In this document: positions 5,017-8,328 of the stretch, piece after piece
How positions within the stretch are numbered: the stretch's first letter is position 1
Layout: every line of letters starts with the position of its first letter
From: Streptosporangiaceae bacterium
GTDB taxonomy: Bacteria > Actinomycetota > Actinomycetes > Streptosporangiales > Streptosporangiaceae
Direction of reading: 5' to 3'
Assembly (NCBI GenBank): GCA_030039095.1
Contig: JASHQP010000719.1
Location: forward strand, 1 to 8,328
DNA: 8,328 nt
Made by a program: the position numbers and the translations under genes
Notes under the pieces: model-generated
Database searches by the model: none
The model's input: only the letters and a program-made list of their open reading frames with translations
Told to the model about the DNA's origin: nothing

Positions 5017-7050
5017 TTACGTCCGCGTATGCCCGGAGTAGCCGGGCCGCCGCTTCGGCAGCGGAGGAGCGGTCGGCTGGGCTGAAGGGCCCGGCTGGGC
5101 TGAAGGGCCCGGCTGGGCTGAAGGGGCAGGCCACGCCGAAGGGCCCGGCTGGGCTGGGGAGACGGGTGGCGCTGGAGCAGTCGGCCCGGCGTAGCCCGGC
5201 TCGGGAGAATCGGCCGGCGGGGGGTCTAACGTGCGGTGTGAGTCCAGGATGTCCGGATCCGTGCCGTCGTCGAAGCCCGGGCCACTGTTCCTGGCTTCGG
5301 GCGCCAGCGGGATCGCGACGCGGAAGATGGCGCCGCCGCCGGGCGGAGACTCGACCCACACGTTTCCGCCGTGCGCGGCCACCAGAGCGGCCACGATGGC
5401 CAGGCCGAGCCCGGCGCCACCTGACTGGCGCGTCCTGGCCTGGTCGGCCCGGTAGAACCGCTCGAAGACGTGCTCCGCCTGAGCCTGCGTGAGCCCCGGT
5501 CCCTGGTCGGCGATCTCGAAGACCACCGCGGGGAACGGCTGGATGTTGGGGCTCGCCACGGCGAACGCGCCCTGCCCTGCCCGGTTCGCTGCCGCTCGCC
5601 GGGCGGCGGGCGCAGCCGAGCGCCATTCATCGAGGCCGCCCAGCCGCACCCGGACCTCGACCGCCGATCCCTCGGGCGTGTGGCTGATCGCGTTGTTGAT
5701 CAGGTTGCCGATCACCTGGCGGAGCCGGGCTTCGTCGCCGAGCACGAGAAGGGCCGCGCCCGATCCCACGGTGAGGTTGATGCTGCGGTCCGGCGCAACC
5801 ATGCGCGCGTCGTGCACGGCGTCGGCCGCGAGCGTCAGCATGTCGACGGTGCCGAGTTCCAGTGGCCGCTGCTGGTCCAGCCGGGCGAGCAGCAGCATGT
5901 CCTCCACCAGGCCGCCCATCCGGGAAGATTCCTGCTCCACTCGCTGCATGATCCGGTCCAGGTCGGCCCGGGGAAGCGGCCCGGATCCTCGTTCCTGCGG
6001 AACGAGGTTCGAGCCGTGCCGTGGCGACACAGCCGCACCCGCCCCGGCTGCTGCCGCCGCGCCGGCTCCGGGCGCCGAGCCGGTGTCGCCGCCCGGTGGG
6101 AGGCTGCCCGCGCCACCGCGCTGGCGATAGTACTCGGCGAAGCCACGGATCGCGGTCAGCGGGGTGCGGAGCTCGTGGCTGGCATCGGCGACGAACTGCC
6201 GCATCCGCTCCTCAGACCTGCGGGCGGCGAACTCGGACTCGGCCCGTGCGTCGAAGGCCGCCTCGATCTGCGAGAGCATCGCGTTGAGCGATTGCGCGAG
6301 CCGCCCGACCTCCGTGCGCGGGTCGAGATCCGGCACCCGGCGGGTCAGGTCGCCAGCCGCGATGGCACCCGCGGTCTTCTCGATGTCGGTCAGCGGGCGG
6401 AGGCTGGCCCGCACGACCGCGACGCCCACGATGAGGATGACCAGCAGCAGCAGTGCGCTGACGATCAGGTCCAGGTAGGTCAGCTGCCCGATCGCGTTGT
6501 AGACGCTGGTGACGTCGATGGCAACGATGATCGTGCCAGGCGTGAACGTCCCGCTGGAGTTTGCGACCGAGACGTCCTGGACCGAAACCCGCCAGCGGAG
6601 ACCGCCGGACACACTCGGAACTGTCACCTCGCGGTTGTTGTTGGCGGCCAGCCAGGCCGCGTTGTCCGGGATCTGCGGGGCGGGCAGCACCCGCTGCGGG
6701 GACGAGAAGCCGGCGCCAGGCTGGAAACCCATGGCCTGCTGGGCTACCGCCACGGGCTGGCCGTTCGACGGAATCCAGATCACGTATCCCTGGGGTGAGT
6801 ACCCAGGGGTCTGCGCCCCGGCGACGTAGTTCTCGACATAGTGCTGGGCCGAGTGCGAGTAGCTGTCCAGGGTGCTGTCGGCTTGGTTCAGCAGGTAGTT
6901 CTTGAGCACAGAGATGCCCGCGATGCTGATGGCCGCCAGCGCGACCGCGGTGAGCGCGAGAACCGCGGTCACCATCTTGACGCGCAGCGGCGTACGATCC
7001 GGCAGGCTCCGCAGTGTCTGGAAGGCCTGGCCAATCCGCCCTGCCGACAT
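5017..7050 (-). CDS. HAMP-domain sensor histidine kinase (TcrY/TrcS-like)
   Basis: The 677-residue membrane kinase is the partner of the regulator encoded 15 bases upstream. Order: cytoplasmic start; TM1 about 26-49; an extracytoplasmic sensor of about 140 residues with no motif I recognise; TM2 about 192-214; HAMP 215-267; DHp domain with SHELRTP (His292 is the phosphorylation site); N-box GNLINNA (448-454); G1 DQGPG (515-519); F-box FERFYRAD (529-536); G2 GGAGLGLAI (544-552). All catalytic boxes are intact. Odd features: a Gly/Ala/Pro-rich insert (312-358) lies in the turn between the two DHp helices, a second insert (about 471-506) sits in the ATP-binding domain, and a Pro-rich cytoplasmic tail (585-677) ends in tandem PGPSAQ units. 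The ATG at 7050 has only a distant AGGGGA upstream. Its stop lies 8 bases from that of the convergent molybdoenzyme gene. The stimulus is unknown. Confidence 0.93.
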   Translation of the reverse strand: MSAGRIGQAFQTLRSLPDRTPLRVKMVTAVLALTAVALAAISIAGISVLKNYLLNQADSTLDSYSHSAQHYVENYVAGAQTPGYSPQGYVIWIPSNGQPVAVAQQAMGFQPGAGFSSPQRVLPAPQIPDNAAWLAANNNREVTVPSVSGGLRWRVSVQDVSVANSSGTFTPGTIIVAIDVTSVYNAIGQLTYLDLIVSALLLLVILIVGVAVVRASLRPLTDIEKTAGAIAAGDLTRRVPDLDPRTEVGRLAQSLNAMLSQIEAAFDARAESEFAARRSEERMRQFVADASHELRTPLTAIRGFAEYYRQRGGAGSLPPGGDTGSAPGAGAAAAAGAGAAVSPRHGSNLVPQERGSGPLPRADLDRIMQRVEQESSRMGGLVEDMLLLARLDQQRPLELGTVDMLTLAADAVHDARMVAPDRSINLTVGSGAALLVLGDEARLRQVIGNLINNAISHTPEGSAVEVRVRLGGLDEWRSAAPAARRAAANRAGQGAFAVASPNIQPFPAVVFEIADQGPGLTQAQAEHVFERFYRADQARTRQSGGAGLGLAIVAALVAAHGGNVWVESPPGGGAIFRVAIPLAPEARNSGPGFDDGTDPDILDSHRTLDPPPADSPEPGYAGPTAPAPPVSPAQPGPSAWPAPSAQPGPSAQPGPSAQPTAPPLPKRRPGYSGHTRT
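5075..5164 (-). repeat. 18-bp tandem repeat in the kinase C-terminal tail
   Basis: Five consecutive 18-bp units begin at 5075, 5093, 5111, 5129 and 5147. The first two are identical (GGCTGGGCTGAAGGGCCC on the plus strand), the third differs in its last bases, and the fourth and fifth are more diverged. On the coding strand each unit gives a PGPSAQ-like hexapeptide. The 18-bp length keeps the frame, so copy number can vary without breaking the kinase. Confidence 0.9.
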
Positions 7051-7065
7051 GCCCGTCTGCTTCCC

Positions 7066-7788
7066 CTAGGTTGACGGTAGCCGCAGCACGTAACCGACGC
7101 CGCGCAGCGTGTGCAGCAGATGCGGCTCCGTGGTGTCGATCTTGCGCCGCAGCACCGAGACGTACGACTCCACGATGCCGGTATCACCGCGGAAGTCGTA
7201 ATCCCAAACGTGATCGAGTATCTGCATCTTGGACAGCACTCGGTTGGCGTTCCCCATGAAGTACCGGAGCAGCTTGAACTCGGTAGGGGACAGCTGGATC
7301 TGCTGACCGCCGCGCCACACCTCGTGGCTGTCCTCGTCGAGTTCCAGGTCGGCGAACTTCAGCCGCGGCGGAGGCTCGGTGCCGTCCCCGCGGGTCCGGC
7401 GGAGAACGGCCCGGATCCTGGCGATCACCTCCTCCAGGCTGAACGGCTTGGTGACATAGTCATCGCCGCCGAGCGTCAGGCCACGGATCTTGTCCTCGGT
7501 GGAGTCGCGCGCCGTCAGGAACACGACCGGGATCCTGGCACCCCCGCCGCGCAGGCGCCGGATGACATCGAAGCCGTCCATGTCCGGGAGCATGACGTCG
7601 AGCACGATGAGGTCGGGCCGATGCCGCTGCGCGGCCTGCACCGCCTCCGTGCCGGCCGCCGCGGTGACCACCTCGAATCCGGCGTACCGAAGGCTGGCCG
7701 ACAGCAGCTCGAGGATGTTGGGCTCGTCTTCGACGACCAGCAGCCGGGCGTCCGGCTGGCGGCGCCCATCAACCGTTGGTGTGGTCAT
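7066..7788 (-). CDS. OmpR/PhoB-family response regulator
   Basis: The 240-residue cytosolic transcription factor has a receiver domain (about 14-130) and a winged-helix DNA-binding domain (about 143-237). Receiver residues are all present: Glu20/Asp21 for the metal, Asp64 in LIVLDVMLPDMDG as phosphoacceptor, Thr92 and Lys114 in YVTKPF. The effector domain shows LSPTEFKLLRYF (166-177), ILDHVWDYDF (190-199), the recognition-helix stretch VESYVSVLRRKI (206-217) and the closing hairpin LRGVGYVLR (228-236). It should be phosphorylated by the kinase whose gene starts 15 bases after its stop. The ATG at 7788 has no convincing ribosome binding site, but a -10-like CACAAT ends 6 bases before it, so the mRNA may be leaderless. 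A direct-repeat box just upstream suggests autoregulation. It belongs to the TrcR/TcrX-like group by overall look; exact orthology is unproven. Confidence 0.95.
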   Translation of the reverse strand: MTTPTVDGRRQPDARLLVVEDEPNILELLSASLRYAGFEVVTAAAGTEAVQAAQRHRPDLIVLDVMLPDMDGFDVIRRLRGGGARIPVVFLTARDSTEDKIRGLTLGGDDYVTKPFSLEEVIARIRAVLRRTRGDGTEPPPRLKFADLELDEDSHEVWRGGQQIQLSPTEFKLLRYFMGNANRVLSKMQILDHVWDYDFRGDTGIVESYVSVLRRKIDTTEPHLLHTLRGVGYVLRLPST

Positions 7789-7792
7789 CCCA

Positions 7793-8128
7793 TCATTGTG
7801 TTGCTTCTGCCTGAAGGTTACCTGAAGGCGTGCTGAGGCGATTCTTCACGAACTTGCTGCACGCAACGAGAACAGACAGCGATAACTCGCCGACGGCGTC
7901 CCCGTCGGCGCAGGTTACCGGCCTCCAGCAGGAGATTGCCGCCGGGCGCGAGCCCACACCGAGCTTCGCGTAGATCCGGTTTACGTGGTTCTTGACTGTT
8001 TTTTCCGCCAGGACGAGCTGCTCAGCGATCTGGCCGTTCGAGTGGCCCGCCGCGATCAGGGTCATGATCTGGGCCTCGCGCGAGGACAGGCCTGCCGTGT
8101 GCGGACCGTGGGTACTGGCGGTTCTCAT
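7793..8128 (-). CDS. Small LuxR-type helix-turn-helix regulator, probably frameshifted at its end
   Basis: The 111-residue frame encodes one LuxR/GerE-type HTH and no sensory domain. [20 protein letters not shown] (13-32) and [20 protein letters not shown] (33-52), then YAKLGVGSR, form the canonical four-helix unit, with [16 protein letters not shown] holding the recognition helix. The start at ATG 8128 is set by GGAGG four bases upstream; the open frame runs on to 8317 but that part is not protein-like. After about residue 68 (AAISCW) the frame continues for about 43 residues with low-GC third positions, a TTA leucine codon and no family resemblance. One base out of frame, a TAA (7917-7915) occurs directly before a strong hairpin, where family members usually end. 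The intact gene was probably about 70 codons. The HTH remains whole, so function may persist. Targets are unknown; the neighbouring two-component genes are candidates only by proximity. Confidence 0.75.
   Translation of the reverse strand: MRTASTHGPHTAGLSSREAQIMTLIAAGHSNGQIAEQLVLAEKTVKNHVNRIYAKLGVGSRPAAISCWRPVTCADGDAVGELSLSVLVACSKFVKNRLSTPSGNLQAEATQ
7795..7800 (-). promoter_or_regulatory. -10-like hexamer for a leaderless regulator mRNA
   Basis: CACAAT (7800-7795 on the minus strand, 4/6 match to TATAAT) is followed by six bases and then the ATG at 7788. Transcription would start at or next to the A of the ATG, giving a leaderless mRNA, a common arrangement in actinobacteria. This also explains the missing ribosome binding site. 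The direct-repeat box lies 9 bases upstream, in place of a -35. Confidence 0.45.
7810..7828 (-). promoter_or_regulatory. 19-bp direct-repeat box, likely response-regulator binding site
   Basis: On the minus strand the box reads CCTTCAGGTAACCTTCAGG: two perfect 8-bp direct repeats separated by 3 bases, an 11-bp period that puts both copies on one DNA face. OmpR-family dimers bind such head-to-tail sites, and the 8+3+8 layout recalls the MprA box of Mycobacterium tuberculosis. It lies 22-40 bases before the regulator's ATG and covers the expected -35 region. Autoregulation is inferred. Confidence 0.65.
7888..7910 (-). terminator. Hairpin terminator of the LuxR-type gene
   Basis: Perfect 9-bp arms, CGCCGACGG (7888-7896) and CCGTCGGCG (7902-7910), enclose a 5-base loop. 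On the minus strand it begins 4 bases after an out-of-frame TAA (7917-7915) and is followed by the mildly T-rich AGTTATCGCTGTCTGTTCTC. The layout is that of an intrinsic-type terminator ending a roughly 70-codon gene, though the present frame reads through it. Confidence 0.6.
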
Positions 8129-8269
8129 GAGACCTCCGGGGCCGACGATAGTCAGCGTGCAGGAAGGTGCAACGGCTTGCATGCTACCGACTGCCACGGT
8201 GTACCCCGCAAGAGCCAAAAACCAGCTAAATGGTGGCCGCCCGGCCCCCGAGGGGCCGCCCATGAGGTC
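8129..8269 (-). other. Leader region upstream of the LuxR-type gene
   Basis: No convincing coding sequence is seen here on either strand. It holds the GGAGG ribosome binding site just before ATG 8128, a weak promoter candidate TTGCAC/TATCGT (16-base spacing, minus strand) close to it, a direct repeat GTGCA-N5-GTGCA near 8157-8171, and a 6-bp hairpin GGCCCC-CGA-GGGGCC (8243-8257). The last could terminate or attenuate transcription entering from upstream. None is individually strong. Confidence 0.35.
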
Positions 8270-8317
8270 ATGAATGTACCGTTCGACGGCCTGTAGCCCG
8301 TCTTTCGGTACATTCAT
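8270..8317. repeat. 48-base imperfect palindrome
   Basis: Outer arms ATGAATGTACCG (8270-8281) and CGGTACATTCAT (8306-8317) are perfectly complementary over 12 bp. After a 3x3 mismatch (TTC against TTT) an inner stem GACGG (8285-8289) pairs with CCGTC (8298-8302) around the loop CCTGTAGC. The 17 paired positions make chance unlikely. There is no T-run on either side within view. It could be a regulator-binding site, a structured leader of the LuxR-type gene, or an end or remnant of a mobile element; the sequence beyond 8328 is unseen. Confidence 0.8.
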
Positions 8318-8328
8318 CGCGGCGACGG

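Noticed and set aside
5075..5164. Tandem repeats considered as a CRISPR array
   Set aside because: The units are contiguous without spacers, keep the frame and encode a Pro-rich protein tail.
4001..5626. 541-codon open frame on the minus strand
   Set aside because: It spans two well-supported genes in wrong frames and lacks any domain signature.
5470..6798. 442-codon open frame on the plus strand
   Set aside because: It is antisense to the histidine kinase, and its composition reflects the complement of high-GC codons.
8129..8317. N-terminal extension of the LuxR-type protein starting [14 protein letters not shown]
   Set aside because: There is no family resemblance before the HTH; ATG 8128 has GGAGG at the right place; the extension is built partly from the palindrome and another hairpin.

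Overview
The window is high-GC DNA (around 70% by eye) with GTG starts, overlapping stop/start codons and strong third-position G/C bias. Together with gene families typical of actinomycetes (DUF6247, stand-alone LuxR helix-turn-helix proteins, a TcrY/TrcS-like kinase pair), this points to an actinobacterium; genus cannot be told from the sequence.

Left edge (1-742): accessory DNA in decay. A small DUF6247-like gene, probably an antitoxin, overlaps by ATGA a RelE/ParE-like reading frame that loses its resemblance after about 33 codons. At that point the opposite strand takes over with scrambled pieces that resemble the primase-helicase protein of TOTE conflict systems. A tRNA-Lys(CTT) gene (743-815, minus) follows, its 3' end facing this debris, as expected for a worn tRNA-anchored island.

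Centre (845-5008): housekeeping and accessory metabolism. A minus-strand FAD-dependent amine/amino-acid oxidase-type gene ends in a long hairpin before the tRNA. Divergent from it is a two-gene unit, a low-molecular-weight tyrosine-phosphatase-type enzyme followed with a 1-base overlap by a fructosamine-kinase-family enzyme; this pairing is known from other bacteria and is linked to repair of glycated proteins. A separately promoted sulfite-oxidase-family molybdoenzyme follows.

Right part (5017-8328, all genes minus): a two-component system, response regulator then histidine kinase 15 bases downstream, with a long Pro-rich kinase tail encoded by 18-bp repeats. Upstream of the regulator is a 19-bp box of two 8-bp direct repeats placed over the -35 region of an apparently leaderless promoter. 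Before that lies a small LuxR-type gene that looks frameshifted: its likely old stop codon and terminator hairpin are now read through. The window ends in a 48-base imperfect palindrome.

The most notable points are the TOTE-like remnant fused to a broken toxin gene beside a tRNA, the deglycation gene pair, the regulator's direct-repeat promoter, the LuxR frameshift and the terminal palindrome. No CRISPR array, intact transposase or rRNA was seen.
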